A DNA stretch of 64,000 nucleotides from Chrysemys picta bellii (GCF_011386835.1 NC_088796.1:84465468-84529467); one strand, 5' to 3'. Counted from the first letter of the stretch, positions 1 through 12,023 are shown. The notes: generated by a model not told the origin, from the letters alone. Program-made: numbers and translations.

Positions 1-488
1 TTTCTATGTGTATAGTCTACTCTAACACATGCTTGAATGCTTCTGGATCAAAGGTGCTATATAAATATAAGCTATTATTAAGGAGTTACAACTCCCTTTT
101 TATACCCTATTAGTATCTGGCTGATCAATTTATAGTCCAACTGATAACACATTTATCATTACTGGCTGTCAACTAAAACCCTATTTTGCATGTTTTAAGA
201 GTTCTACAGCTCATTACAAGCAGCACTGAATGGATAAAGAAAATAAGTCCTATTGTGTATCAACTCTATAACCCACTATCCCCTCCCCGCCCCAATAATA
301 ATCAAATAAAGTTAACACTACCAACAAGGAAGAAGTCTCCTTCAGTTTTTAGAGACTAACCAAAGTGATCCTGTTAAGTATTATCAGTAGTGAAAGGGCA
401 GATTTTATTATGCAATTCAATACATAACTGAACTAAGAGATTCCAAAAATTGTCCAAAGGCAAAGTTATCAGTACTATCTGCAGTCTT
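1..488. other. AT-rich non-coding stretch
   Basis: No convincing gene or repeat boundary is visible. The stretch is AT-rich with scattered stop codons in all frames. It is probably intergenic or intronic DNA. Confidence 0.5.
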
Positions 489-543
489 GATCCTGTAAAG
501 ACTTACATATGTGCTTAACCACTATGTAAGTTTTTACAGGATC
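489..543. repeat. Imperfect palindrome, ancient amniote MITE core
   Basis: GATCCTGTAAA at 489-499 is mirrored by TTTACAGGATC at 533-543, with partly paired sequence between. From memory, palindromes built on a 'gatcctgcaaa / acttaagcac' theme are widespread ancient repeats in birds and reptiles. The family name is not certain. A degraded relative lies at about 905-1005. Confidence 0.55.
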
Positions 544-904
544 AGTCCCATGAGAAGAAAAAAAATGAATAAATGAACATGGAAAGGAACTCTTCCACTG
601 ACTTTAACTATATCTTTAAAGAGACTAGAGGAACAAACCATCTCCAGCTGAACTTAACTCACACATTTTTGCTAGTCTCTAACAGTCTTAACTCACTATT
701 TGATTAGAGTTTTACATGAAAATAACCCCAATTGTGAAAATGTTTTACTTGACATATCTGAATAAAAAGTTTCTACAATATGAAATACCATGGTTATAAA
801 TAGCACGTTCATTGTGTAATCTACGTTCCTGCCAAATTTAAAGAATAGCACAATATTCCTCTCATTGTAATCATAACATTTATCACTGTTGTTCCTCTGA
901 ACCC

Positions 905-1005
905 CAGTGATGCAAGGACTTACACATATAAGCAACTTTAAGCATGCAAGTAGCCACAACAACTTAGCACTTAGTACTTAAATTTTTGCAGGATCAAGGG
1001 ACAGA
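905..1005. repeat. Degraded relative of the 489-543 palindrome
   Basis: The order of short words (aaggacttacacat, taagcatgcaagtag, tttttgcaggatca) matches the theme of the preceding palindrome, but pairing between the arms is poor. It is an old, decayed copy. The flanking DNA from 544 to 1876 otherwise shows nothing I can support. Confidence 0.4.
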
Positions 1006-1876
1006 AAAATGAAACCTTGAACTGAAAGATTGTGTTGGTATTTTCAGAATCTGTAACAAGCATACATTTAGCTTCAGTTAACAAAAATTAGTTTACTGGA
1101 TAAACCCGGAATGTGAATGGAATAAAGTTTTTGAACAAAAAGTTAATGAATTGAAGATGGAGAACAGAAAAATGAAAACTCTTAACTGTTAACCAGTATT
1201 ACAGTCCATAAATGGTTAAGAAAATTCATATTTAAAACTACTTGCTAATTAAACTCTGAATGCTCCATAAAAGTGTTTATTCTCAGAACAATGAGAAGCA
1301 GTGATAGTGTATGGTTCCTTATTTATTGTGCCTCAACTTATCACATTTGCTCAGTTTACAAGTAAACCATTTTCCCTTAGGGTTTGAAAAAAAATCAACA
1401 TGTCCAGGATGAGTAAATATTCTGACCGGAAAAGTCAAGCTGGGGAACTGATTGTTCCTTGCTTCCCTACATTCCTTCCAAGAAGGACAATTCCAGACAA
1501 GCCCAAGTGTTGCTATTTTTTGTTTGGGAGGTGGGGGGGAGAAGAGAAGAGAGCAATAACTTCAGATCTAGACAGTGGAGGATATACATCCACTCAGGAA
1601 GACAGTGGTAGCAAAACAGCCCAACAAAGATGAGCGTGGGGCAAAACTGTTTAAAAGTATTTTGTGGAAAATGATTTATTGAACTCTCAGGAGAAGGAAA
1701 GAAGTGATTTATTTAGGGAGTGAAAATATTCCCTTGTCAGTTTACTATTGAAGTATATGCATTGCTTTGGGTGGGCATGGCATCACTAATACACATCAGG
1801 GAATTCCTTCAAGGTTTTGGGGGATGAGAGGGGGGGATGTGATCAGAGGCCCAATGCTGTATTAAACTCTGACTAA

Positions 1877-2130
1877 GGGTATGTCTACACTACTCATGTT
1901 ACAGCGCTGTGACATGGGCAGTGTAGACATGCTTTATCGCCGGAGGAGAGCTCTCCCGGCGATTAAAAAAAAAAACAATCCCAAATGAGTGATGGTAGCT
2001 TTATTGCCAGGAGCCACTGTCTATACCGGAGCTTTTCAGTGCTAAAACTTTTGTCGCTCAGGGGGGTGTTTTTTCACACCCCTGAATGACAAAAGTTTTA
2101 GCACTGAAAGTGGCAGTGTAGACACACTAT
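1877..2130. mobile_element. Non-autonomous DNA transposon (MITE) with internal hairpin
   Basis: The left end begins GGGTATGTCTACAC and the right end closes with GTGTAGACACAC, the inverted terminal signature shared by many MITEs in this window. Inside it, 2038-2105 is a strong palindrome with 18 paired bases at the outer arms. There is no coding capacity. Whether it is Harbinger-like (3-bp target duplication) or hAT-like (8-bp) is not resolved here. About 70 bases to its right look like an old CR1 tail in minus orientation. Confidence 0.7.
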
Positions 2131-2679
2131 GTTAGACCACTAGTCTGATCTCCTGGATATCACAGGCTACCAACCACTCAGCAACCCTTCGCCCCACTAA
2201 ACCCAATAACTGAAGTATTACAGCCCACAGAAGACAAACCCTCCTTCCCCAGCACCGCCCTGCCGAAACAGCGGTATTGAACCTCCGTAATATGTTATAG
2301 TGGGCCCCTAAGGTAGTATAATTAAGGTAAAAGAAAAATGTCTTTTTGTTAGAAGTAGAATAAGATCTTCCCCCCACTTTGTAATTAACTGCCCTGTTGA
2401 ATGAATGAGGTGTGAATGAGGAAGGCGTGAAAAGCAGGCACCTCCAGACAGCGGCAACCCTTGGAGAGGGAATGGGAGCCAGACCAAGGACAATCAAACT
2501 TGTAAAGTGGGCTGACTAGAGAAGAGCAGACATACTGATGGCCTCGGGGGGGTTAGAAGCAAGCACCTTCCTTTGGGAACACCCTCTTTGCAGCATTGGG
2601 ATAACCCCCAGCCAAGAGAAAAGCAGCAAAAAGGACCAATTTTTATGATAGGCAAGATCAGTAGAACAGATCAGCCACC

Positions 2680-3050
2680 AACTGGCCGCTTGCCTCCTCA
2701 CCTCCCCCGCCCCCCCCCCCCCCCCCCGAAGTATAAAGTCCCCCTGCCACTGCCCGGCCGCTTGGCTCACCATCCCCCCTACTCATCCCCCACTGCCCGC
2801 TCGCCTCCTCAGTCCCCCCTCCCCCGCTAGCTCGCCTGCCCGCCGGTGGCCTCTTACCTTCTGCTGCTGCCCCTGCCACTGGCTCACCCTCACTCCCCAG
2901 CCTGCCACTGGCCTCTTCACCACCCTGCCCACCCGCCAGCCAGCCGTTGGCTTGCCCCACCCCACCACTTGCCTATTCACCCCCCGCGGGCTGCACAGTG
3001 CACATGCGGCCCACGGGCCGTATGTTGTGCAGGCCTGAGTTAGACCCTGA
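2680..3050. repeat. C-rich degenerate tandem repeat, probably inside a hAT-like element
   Basis: A run of loosely repeated units built on cctgccactgg / gcccgctcgcctcctca, including a poly-C tract at about 2709-2727. It ends in ggccgtatgttgtgcaggcc, which resembles the terminus of common reptilian DNA transposons. ORFs on both strands here are composition artefacts rich in P, G and R. Confidence 0.55.
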
Positions 3051-3538
3051 GTGCATGAGCAAAAGCCAGCCAACCAAGCACCTGAGAGAATGCACACAGA
3101 AAAAGTGCAGTTTTTCAAAAAGCAAGATACCAACTTTCATGGACTACATTGAGTTTTCATGAAATGTAATGACATTTAATAGCCTATACCAACAAAACAA
3201 TACTTAAGATGCTACACTTGGACAATTTAGCTTGCTGGAACTTTCAACTTTGTAATCTTTCAAAAGAAAGGATAGTTTGTGAATAAACTGTCTACAGAAA
3301 CAGCTCCTCAAGGACAAGCAGAGTAACCAGGAGCCTGCCTGTAGTGAAATAAATTAAACCTTTAAGAAGTGGGCTTGAAAAGGAAAATAATAAAGTCAAG
3401 GACTCAACAACGGGAGCGGGTTCTCCATTCTAAGAGCATTGTTTTCTCTGGAACTTTTTTCTGGGCAAGGTCAGAATAAGGAGAAATGTGCATTCCTTTC
3501 CCCCTAGTTTTTCCTCCTACCTGCTTCTGCTTGACTAA

Positions 3539-3780
3539 GGCTATGTCTTCACTACAAAAAAAAGAAAAAAAAAATGCTAACCATGTAAAAAGGCACCTAT
3601 CTCAACGTAAAATCCTAGGGGAGACAAAAGGCACAAATAGTTTTGACCTCGCTGAGGTCAATTCCAGCTGGGGAGTACATGATTGACTTCAACTCCCTAC
3701 AATGATGTAAAAACTATCTGTGCCTTGTCTCCTCTAAGATTTTATATAAAGATAGCTATCTTGATGTAAAAAAGAACCAA
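3539..3780. mobile_element. MITE, same family as 54852-55907
   Basis: Starts GGCTATGTCTTCACTAC and contains the same internal blocks as the copy near 54.85 kb: a 'gatgtaaaa' block, 'gagacaa', and a 'gatagctatcttgatgtaaa' block near its right side. No ORF. The right terminus is not clear, so the end is approximate. Confidence 0.6.
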
Positions 3781-4164
3781 ATACCGTGGGGGTTTTTTTG
3801 GTTGTTGTGATGTTACAACTTACGTCATCTTCACAAAACATGTCCTACAAACTACCATATCACAGAGTACTGGGGGAGGAGGGGAAAGAAAAGGACTCAG
3901 AAGAGGAAGAACTGGACAGTCTTTCAAGAAAATAGTACTTTAAAAAACAAATAAAAAAAGTTGGGTCCCCTTTCCCTTAGGCTTGTGAGTTTTCCCTTCT
4001 CCCTCCTTTCTCAGACTTCTGCAGGCTCAGCCTGAGAGTGCACAAGAGCAGGCCACTGTTCCACCAGTCTCATGTACCCATTGCTACCTTGGTGAAGTCA
4101 ATTCCTTAATTATTTATATTACAATAAATAGTGCCTACAAGCCCCAAATTGAAATGGTTCATAA
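3781..4164. other. No feature seen
   Basis: Ordinary non-coding sequence with short A- and T-runs. I see no gene, hairpin or repeat boundary. Confidence 0.4.
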
Positions 4165-4235
4165 CCACACTCGCACTTCAAAGCGCTGCTTCGGGAACGC
4201 TTTGGAGTTTCGAGTGTAGCCATGCCCTTGACCAC
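4165..4235. mobile_element. MITE right-end fragment
   Basis: A short palindromic segment (acttcaaagcgctgc ... cgctttggagtttcgag) ends with gtgtagccatgccc, the inverted form of the GGGCATGTCTACAC-type terminus. The left part is missing. It is most likely a truncated MITE. The sequence from 4236 to 5133 shows nothing else I can support. Confidence 0.45.
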
Positions 4236-5133
4236 CAATGATTTTTACTACCAAGTTACTTAGGTCTGCTCTGAGCTTGGTTAGACAACACGGTGGTCAT
4301 GCAACAGAACATGTTAAGAAAGTGACCAATAATATTGCAGCTTACATTAATAAGCCTCTCTAACAACCATAAGGTTTTGAGAAGAAAGGTGTGAATTAGT
4401 TTCTAAAAGGCTACCAAAACTCATTTAGCTTCAGATACCTCTCTCTGTCCTTTGATTGTGTTTCTGGGGATGGAAAGAAAGACTAAAATGACATAGTAAG
4501 GGTTATTTTTACATTATTGTAGGATTTAAAGTTGAGAGAAATTGTTTGAAGGAGACAGACAGCTACATCTGTTTCAGAAGAAAGAATCCAAGGCAAGGTG
4601 AAAAAGCAAAAATGTGGGATTATAGAGAAAACAAGAAGGAAGCCATGTTAGGCCATGAAAGCTTCATATATAGTTTAGAACAAACATGATGCATTTTACT
4701 GTAAAGCGCTCAATTTTTTCACTTTATGAGTGACTACCAAGTGCGTGCAAATAAATTCCATTCTAACTGGGGGGAGGAAGACACCTATGGCTGATATGCA
4801 GCTGCAATACAATAATCTAATACAGGTATGTAATTTTATGAATACAGAATGTAATCTAGTCTGTGAGGTAAAGTTATTGTATAGTTAACTGGGTTACCAG
4901 TTTCTTGTGTCAATGTATTTGTCTAGCTCAGTAGCTCCCAATCTTTGTTTCCCCATCTTCAACTGCTGAGAAGTGAATGGATGGAATATCAAGATCACTT
5001 AACACAGTTTAACAGGGAGCTGCTGGAATAACAAGCAAGAAAGCAACATAATGAAGCTAGATAAGCAACCTCTCAACAAACAGTTGGGAGGGGGGATAGT
5101 TCCACAACAATTGCGTATTTCCAGGCTATACCC

Positions 5134-5361
5134 CAGGGGTTCTCAAACTAGGGTTCGGGACCCCTCGGGGTCACAAAGTTATTACGGGGGGGGGGGGGTC
5201 ACGAGCTGTCAGCCTCCACCCCAAACCCCACTTTGCGGCCAGCATTTATAATGGAGTTAAATATATTAAAAAGTGTTTTTAATTTATAAAGGGGGGGAAT
5301 GTCACACTCAGAGGCTTGCTATATGAAAGGGGTCACCAGTACAAAAGTTTGAGAACCACTG
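5134..5361. mobile_element. hAT-like MITE with CAGNGGTTCTCAAAC ends
   Basis: The left end CAGGGGTTCTCAAACTA and right end AAAGTTTGAGAACCACTG form terminal inverted repeats of about 15 bases. That terminal motif is typical of vertebrate hAT MITEs. The interior is non-coding and includes a poly-G run at about 5187-5197. The flanking 8-mers do not match, so the target duplication has decayed or my boundaries are slightly off. Confidence 0.8.
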
Positions 5362-7141
5362 CATCTAGCTAAAGTTACACAGCTGTTTTGCCAAGGCTGG
5401 GAACAGAAGAGATCAAAAAAATCACTAAATGGGTACCACCGCTGCCACTGCTTCTAAGGAGTGGAACTATAGGTACAGAAAATAACTCTGGCCTGCTGAG
5501 GTAATCATGGTTTGTACTTTGGACTGACACCTAAGGCCAACTCTGTGTGGTAAAGATCATGTGATTCTATGCAGAGAGAAGTGAAGGTGAGATCTGACAC
5601 CAGGAGAACTTGAAGAGATCAAGAAAGGTCAGAGATGCAGATAGCCCAATAACTATGACAGCACATTCTTCCCAGATTTAAGTGTAATGATGTCACAAGT
5701 CACCATCATGCAATCACTCAATGAACAGAAAAGGCCATTTTATAAAAGAAAAAAAAATTAAATATGCCAATATCATTCTCTGCCTGGTATTTGGTGTGGG
5801 GGGGGGGGGGCACGCGGGAGACCCAGGCCCTTCTCCAATGAGATTACAATCTAAGTGCCTCAGCCCGCACACATCTGCTATCGAACACAGTGCTGCATTG
5901 AAATCGAGAAACTTCTGATAGCAATACACTTGACAGTAAACACTTGCACAATCAGGCCCTAAACAGTACGCATCATTCAGCAATGATGGATAATACAGGA
6001 GTGTTATAGGATAACTTTATTAAAACTTTATTAAACTATTTTAGATGTTCGCAAAACTGTCAGTGGTTCTTGACCTTAGCTTCTTGAATAGTAAGCTTCC
6101 CGGCTCTTTGAGCTCTGGTCAAGTGAAAAATTCTCTAAAAATTTCCCACAATGTAACAATTAGTTGAAAAATACATAATTGAAAACCCTGAGATGTCTTG
6201 TCTTGCCACCTTCCTTCACAAACCCAAAAAAACCCATCTACAACTCTATAATGTCTCAAGCATGCTTCAGGAAATAAATCTCTAGTACAGCATTGTTGCT
6301 CTTTTATAGTTCACTTACAACTCCCCATGTCTTTTCCAAATTTACTCATATTGATGTAAAATGATTCTATAGACATCAATAACCACCTTGCTAAGATCTG
6401 CAGATACTGGGACCTCGTGTTGAAGAATATGATATTCTAAAATATAAGCTTTTGCCACCATCCGTGCCTGTGATTAATGCATTGTGGCAGTTGGACTTAC
6501 CACTACACTAAAAAAAATAGTTAAAGGTAGATGGAGGGAAATATGTATGATCTCACTTAGTATGGAATTACACCAGTTTCATACCATACACTGCCGAAGA
6601 GGAATATAGAAAGAGTCTCCAGTTAGGAAAACACTTTCAATACTTGTCAATTTCACTTTTAGAAGAGTCAATTACATTCTTAAATTCAGAATTACAGTGG
6701 CTTAAAGGATCTGGCTTCCTGTTTTGGTTTAATATGTAACATTCATCCATATGGTAAAAGCGGTCCTACATACTGCTAGTAATTCAAGTAAATGCCTTGG
6801 TTGAGACTTTCAAAGTAGTTTAGTGGTTTTAGACACATCTTGTATTAAACTTTAATGGCATATCTGACAAATCCCTAGGATGCTTTAAAAATCTCATTCT
6901 TCACTGTATGTTGAGGGAGGTGTAGAATACAGACATCTACTCATAAAATGAATTCTGATTCTTCATGATCTTGTTATGCAATATGTTGATGTTTAGGTAG
7001 GTTTCTCTTGAGTTAAAGAATGTGCAGAAACTACTAGCTAGTAACAGAGCAATAAGAAACAGGATTACCACAGAGCCATAACCAGAGATCTTTTAAATCA
7101 TACATAAAAGCAAGTTGAATGATTGACATTTTTCTTCTAAG
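5362..7141. other. Non-coding stretch, no feature seen
   Basis: AT-rich with a poly-G run near 5800. ORFs at 5714-5983 on both strands are low-complexity shadows. No repeat termini, exon or promoter signal is evident. Confidence 0.4.
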
Positions 7142-7222
7142 TACAAGCTGCGTGTCTATGCCAACTACTTAAAAGAAAGAGATGAAGATGAGAAAATAAG
7201 TCAACTTAGAAATCTTCTGTAA
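7142..7222 (+). CDS. Candidate terminal coding exon, unidentified gene
   Basis: A polypyrimidine tract and acceptor (tttttcttctaag) end at 7141. They are followed by 26 open codons, rich in charged residues (YKLRVYANYLKERDEDEK then ISQLRNLL), and a TAA at 7220-7222. An AATAAA lies 86 bases beyond the stop, at 7308-7313. Acceptor, open frame, stop and poly(A) signal are in the right order for a last exon of a plus-strand gene whose body would lie upstream. I do not recognise the protein and see no partner exon in the window. A chance combination is quite possible in AT-rich DNA. It also conflicts with a leftward gene starting in the CpG island, unless the two overlap antisense. Confidence 0.3.
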   Translation, partial: YKLRVYANYLKERDEDEKISQLRNLL

Positions 7223-7307
7223 AAGTCAGGTTTTCACATCCAATATAGTAGTTGGTTTAAAACCACCCACAGTGACATAATGAAAATAATATAAGAACAT
7301 TTCAAAG

Positions 7308-7313
7308 AATAAA
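7308..7313 (+). terminator. Polyadenylation signal AATAAA
   Basis: A canonical AATAAA within agaataaagatg, placed 86 bases after the stop codon of the candidate exon at 7142-7222. It is significant only if that exon is real. From 7314 to 8172 nothing else is supportable. Confidence 0.3.
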
Positions 7314-8172
7314 GATGAATCCTTTACATACAGTATGAAAAAAATTGAGCCGATCATAGTATTTTATTGCTATTTTCATCTGAAAGTTTACTTCTTCTCA
7401 GGTCTTCTAAAGCACCAACACAACTACAGGGTCAGCAAGACACAAAATAAGCCTCCATGTTAGTCATTTTTCAGATAACATCCTTTGGAGACATCGACAT
7501 TAGGATATTTTGGCCATGGTCTAAAATTGTTACATACAAAATACCTTCCTGCACATACTATCAAGCAGAGTCAGTTTCGTCTTCCTAATAAGTTTGTGAG
7601 TAAAACCAAAAGCACAACTTTAATGGCAAAGATAAGCTGTTCTGTTTTGCTCTTCAAAATCTTAATCATATTTGACAAAACAAGTTGGAATTTAATGAAG
7701 TTATCTGTAATGCATTAAAATATTTTAAACCAAGTTTGACAGACATTGCATCAGCAAGATTTTTATCAATCTCAAGATGGCAAGAAGGGTTTGGCAGCTA
7801 TTACTGGGGGGAAGGTACCGAATTAAGATGAATGATGGAAGGGTAATATTCACACACCCTTATGAACAGCTAAAACAGAAGAGCTGTAGGAGTTCAAGTG
7901 GACGGGAACTAAAACCGCCTATTACCTTAAGAGTTCATTTAATCATTTGTGAAGCTCTGTGCTAAAATGAAGAATCACACTCTATTATGGTTTGCTGTTT
8001 GTACCAAGATCCACTGATAAAAATGTTAATAAAGGGTAAATCAGTTTATAAGTTTCCCACTTTTCACCTCCTCCTGTTAACCTACCTGTACAATAGGTGT
8101 TTTACAAGTTCTTCCCCTTTCACTCTTGTTTTACAATATGGTTATATTAATGAGTAATTTATATTAAATCTT

Positions 8173-8482
8173 CATAGAATGTCAGGGTTGGAAGTAGGGT
8201 GACCAGATGTCCCGATTTTATAGGGACAGTCCCGATTTTGGGGTCTTTTTCTTATATAGGCTCCTATTACCCCCCACCCCCGTCCCGATTTTTTATACTT
8301 GCTGTCTGGTCACCCTAGTCGGAAGGGACCTCAGGAGGTTATCTAGTCCAACCCCCTGCTCAAAGCAGGACCAATCCCCAGACAGATTTTTGCCCCAGTT
8401 CCCTAAATGGCCCCCTGAAGGATTGAACTCAACCCTGGGTTTTAGCAGGCCAATGCTCAAACCACTGAGCTATCCCTCAATC
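8173..8482 (-). mobile_element. tRNA-headed SINE with CR1-like tail, minus strand, split by a MITE
   Basis: Read on the minus strand, the head contains a box A-like GGGATAGCTCAGTGG and a box B-like GAGTTCAATCC. A body follows, and a tail with the CR1 3' end pattern (ctgaggtccct, tccaaccctgacattctatg). Such tRNA-derived SINEs mobilised by CR1 are established in turtles and other reptiles. The element is interrupted near its tail by the hAT MITE at 8195-8317. Without that insert it is about 180 bases long. Confidence 0.8.
8195..8317. mobile_element. 123-bp hAT-like MITE inserted in the SINE
   Basis: Terminal inverted repeats TAGGGTGACCAGA / TCTGGTCACCCTA. It is flanked by gttggaag (8187-8194) and gtcggaag (8318-8325), a 7-of-8 match, which gives the 8-bp target duplication expected of hAT. 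The host SINE sequence resumes across the insertion. A second copy lies at 61833-61955. No coding capacity. Confidence 0.9.
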
Positions 8483-10559
8483 TTGATGCACATTGTTCTG
8501 CTCTATGTTTTTCTATCAACATGATACTTTGTCTTTTAGGCACAATAACCTTGACAGCTTCTTGAATTTTATATTTCATTGTCTCCCAACCCCAATATGC
8601 AAGAAGTGGTCCTCCAATGGCACCCACCTGCTCTATTTGTACTTGAAAAAGAGGTGAAAATTGAGAGGATTCTCTGGGCAAATACCTAGGTCAGACCAGT
8701 TCCCTATGCAACACTACTGAGAAAGATCAATGACTTCCATTCTGGGCTAGGATTCATCTGTACAACTAAAAAAAAAAAAAAAAAAATCATGTTGTAAAGT
8801 GTACAGGGTATACAAAATTACTTATAGGATACCTACAACAGTACCAAGCAACCATGAACTGAATTTATTCAACTGCAAGAAAAGTTAGTTGCTAGCTTTA
8901 TAGAGCAAGGTCCAGTTCCAACATAAATGACAGCTTTAATTGATAAATTATATGGGTAAACATTTTGAATTCACATTCCATTGAAACAGTTACAATATAA
9001 GTCCAACATTCAAGTTAGTTTTACTTCTGCAATGAAATTGCAGCTGCATATCAACAGGACTAAGGAGGAGAGGGGACCTGAACACACATAGTACACTTGC
9101 AGGCTTTTCATATAAAAAAAAAATTATAGCAGTTTTGAAGTGTGGTTGATATGTAATGCATAGCTATTTACCTGCTACTATTAGAACATTTTAATGGTTC
9201 CACAGATATTACTAAAGAACCTTGTGAGGTTAAAGGAATAACTGAATATCGCAATACCTCCGTTGTATGAAGTATAGCGGACATAGATACCCATTCCAAA
9301 ATGATCTTCTAATTTGGACCTCACCTCTACTCAATTTACATTTTGTAATAGAGATGCAAATGGTAAAATATTTATACAGCCAGTATAACACATCATACCT
9401 AATTCCAACACAAGAAATATAATTCCACTTAAATACCTTTCAAAACCTATACAAATGCAAATATACCAGTCTGTTTCTCTTCTAGAAACTACCAGAAGCT
9501 TCCAAAGCAAAGCAGGCTATCCAAAACTACAAAAGCTAAAATGTTACCTTGGAGCACAACTCAGATATTAATGGAAGTTAGGCCTATCAATAAGTTACTG
9601 CAATGATTCCACACAAATATGCAGTGTATGTTATCCAAGTCAGTGAAATAATTTTAGTTTTACCTATGTTAACTTCATTTTAGACAATACACCAGCAGCA
9701 TTATACTGTAAATTTAAGCTTTGAAAATGAAATGTTTACCACTAAAGTCACAAAACATGTAGCAAGAGGCCTAGGAAGCACTAAAAAGTGACTATTAAAA
9801 CTAATCTAGAAAAAAATTCAGCTCTACTCCAGGTCACTTTAGAATGGGGAAAATATGCACAAGAAATTGCCATCAAACAATATTATTTTGGCATCTAGTT
9901 TAGAAATTCATCATCATTTATACACTGACTTGAGGACATTCTTCTGGAAGCCAGAAGGGGGTACTGTGGATAACTGAGGCCTGAGGGTGTGGGACTGACT
10001 GTTAGCCCAGTGCTAGGACTCCATCCAGAGCCCGGGAGCAAGTAGGAAGGAAACATGCTTTCTTGTTGCAGTTCAGCACAGCACACTGAAGTTCACAATT
10101 CTTTCCAGATTTCTGGCATACCCAGCATCATGTTTCTTTTATAAAGGAAACATCCTTCAGCCATGATGTGGTCATCACAAGGGCAAATAGGTTTGTACAA
10201 CAAACCTGGCATTGCAAAAGAGGATTCAGCAAGCCTCCATTCCAGTTCTGGATCCTATGGTATGAAAGCTCCTCAAGATATTGATACTGTATTGGAGAAG
10301 GTACAGCCAAAAATTCCAAAAGCCTACATTATGGTATTTATCTACCCAACACACATTCTGACCTAAGTGATCTAGTTCTTTTTCAAGTGACTGTATTGGG
10401 TTGATACCTTTATAATGAGCCACATTCTAAAGAAAGAGAAAAGAAACTGCTCTAGAGCATTCTGCAAGTGCAACACCGAGTATTTCATCTCTGCCAACAT
10501 TTTGGTGCATCAGTTTTCTCCCCACCCCCACCACCTCCCTAAAGAGAAAAAGACACGCA
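8483..10559. other. Non-coding stretch with a poly-A run
   Basis: Contains an A-run of about 20 at 8768-8787. Weak exon-like windows on the plus strand near 10153-10302 and on the minus strand near 8545-8640 lack convincing splice partners. I call nothing else here. Confidence 0.4.
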
Positions 10560-10710
10560 CATTCCAATCAAGCCTCTCTCAGCAGGGCTCACCCCATTCA
10601 CCTCCCTCCCCCTCCGCCCCAGACCTTGCCAGGCTCCCTCTGATTTTAGGTTTCATTTTGTTGTAAACAGCAAAGCGAAAGGAGAAAGCTTCCAAAGCAA
10701 GGATCCTTAC

Positions 10711-10727
10711 CCTTGAAATCCCGCCAT
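10711..10727 (-). CDS. Candidate first coding exon, start codon to splice donor
   Basis: On the minus strand ATG at 10727-10725 reads M-A-G-F-Q and then two bases of the next codon, directly followed by the donor GTAAGG. The context GCGCGCATGG has G at +4 but C, not a purine, at -3. Upstream is CpG-island sequence and downstream is AT-rich DNA, as expected for a first exon leaving the island. No second exon could be matched by phase in 1-10.7 kb, so this is a signal-only prediction. The other two donors (11715, 11948) would give alternative or non-coding first exons. Confidence 0.3.
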
Positions 10728-12023
10728 GCGCGCAAGAAGGAGGGTGAATTGCTTTTCCTCCTTTTTGGGGGGGGATGGGGAAGGAGATTAGGGATGGGGA
10801 ACGAGACAGAAAAGCACGTACGGATGAAACATTAAGAAACGGAGAGAAACAGAGGAGGAGAGCCTGGTGGAAGAGCAGGGCGAGCGTCAGCCATGTTGTG
10901 TGTGTGTTGGTCCAGTATTTACAAACCTGCAGCTGCAGCAGCGCTTGGAGTCTGGGAGAGAGGGGAAGGAAGGGAGGGAGGGGGAAGGGCGAGGGGGCGG
11001 GAGGGAGAGAGGTACCGAGAGAGGGAGGAGGGGAGCGCGGCGGCAGCAGCAGACAAAGGAAGCCAGCAGAGCCCGAGCCAGGCGCGCTCACACACACGCG
11101 CACACGGAGTGTCTCAGATAGCGACAGTGCCGTGTGTCGCTCCGGTGCAGGGAGCCGGGCGCAGTCCCACCGCAACAGCTGTGCCCCCAACCCCCGCGTA
11201 CCCCAGTCGGGCACCAGCCCCCGTGCGACGCACCCCCTCGCCCGGCCACATGGGGGGGCAGGAGAGACACACGCTGCAGCACAACTGGGAGGGGGGCTTG
11301 ACTCAGGGGCTTTGCCAGCGAGGGGGGGGCCCTTCCCCCCCCGTGGGGGGCCCCCCGCTTGCAGTCCGGCAGCGGGGGAGGAGGGTGCAGCCCGAGGGGG
11401 CGGTATTAAGGACGGCAGCGAGAGGACCCCTCCCCCGGATCCCAAGGGGGCGGGGCAGGAGCGGTCACACCGGGGCCTCCCCCCGCACACCCCAGGATGG
11501 AGCTGGGCCCCGAGGCTGAGTCACAACAGCGACGGCCGGGAGGGGGCCCTGGGGCGGGGCCAGCTACGAGTGAATAACTAATGGCAGCCCCGAGGGAGGG
11601 GGAGGCTGGGAGCGGCGGCTCCGGCTCCCCCCACAGCGACTCCCTCCGGCTCGGCCTGGTACTGGGCCAGGCCAAGGGCGGCGCGACAGGCTCCCCCTCG
11701 GCTCTCGCTCTCACCTGCTGGCCGGACGGGGCCCGGGGGTGCCAGGCGGACGGCCTGGGGGTGCCAGAGCGGCAGCTGACGGAGCCCCCCTGCCTCGCCA
11801 GGCCGCTCAGCTCCGCCGCGGGGACAGCTGCGCCCCTTCTCTTGTGTGCCCCCCTCCTCTGCCGCCGCTGCCTGCTGCTCTCCTCTGCCACATTTGGAGC
11901 CGCCGCTCCCCGCCTTGCCTTTGCTGCCAGGGTAGAGGCCTCCTCACCTTCCTGCCAAATAGTGAGCCACCCGCATCCAGCCGTTCAAAATACAGCCCCG
12001 CCCTCCTCCACCACCTCCCCAGC

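Noticed and set aside
8545..8640. Minus-strand window resembling an exon (VGAIGGPLLAYWGWETMKY)
   Set aside because: Acceptor is reasonable, but its frame does not match the phase of any candidate first exon, and no good donor follows.
10153..10302. Plus-strand window resembling an exon (GQIGLYNKPGIAKEDSASL)
   Set aside because: An acceptor-like tccttcag and donor-like gtacag exist but both are weak, no partner exon was found and it points away from the expected direction of the CpG-island gene.
10579..11581. Long overlapping ORFs on both strands of the CpG island (303 and 268 codons)
   Set aside because: They overlap on opposite strands, are dominated by P, G, R, A and S, and simply reflect few stop codons in GC-rich DNA.
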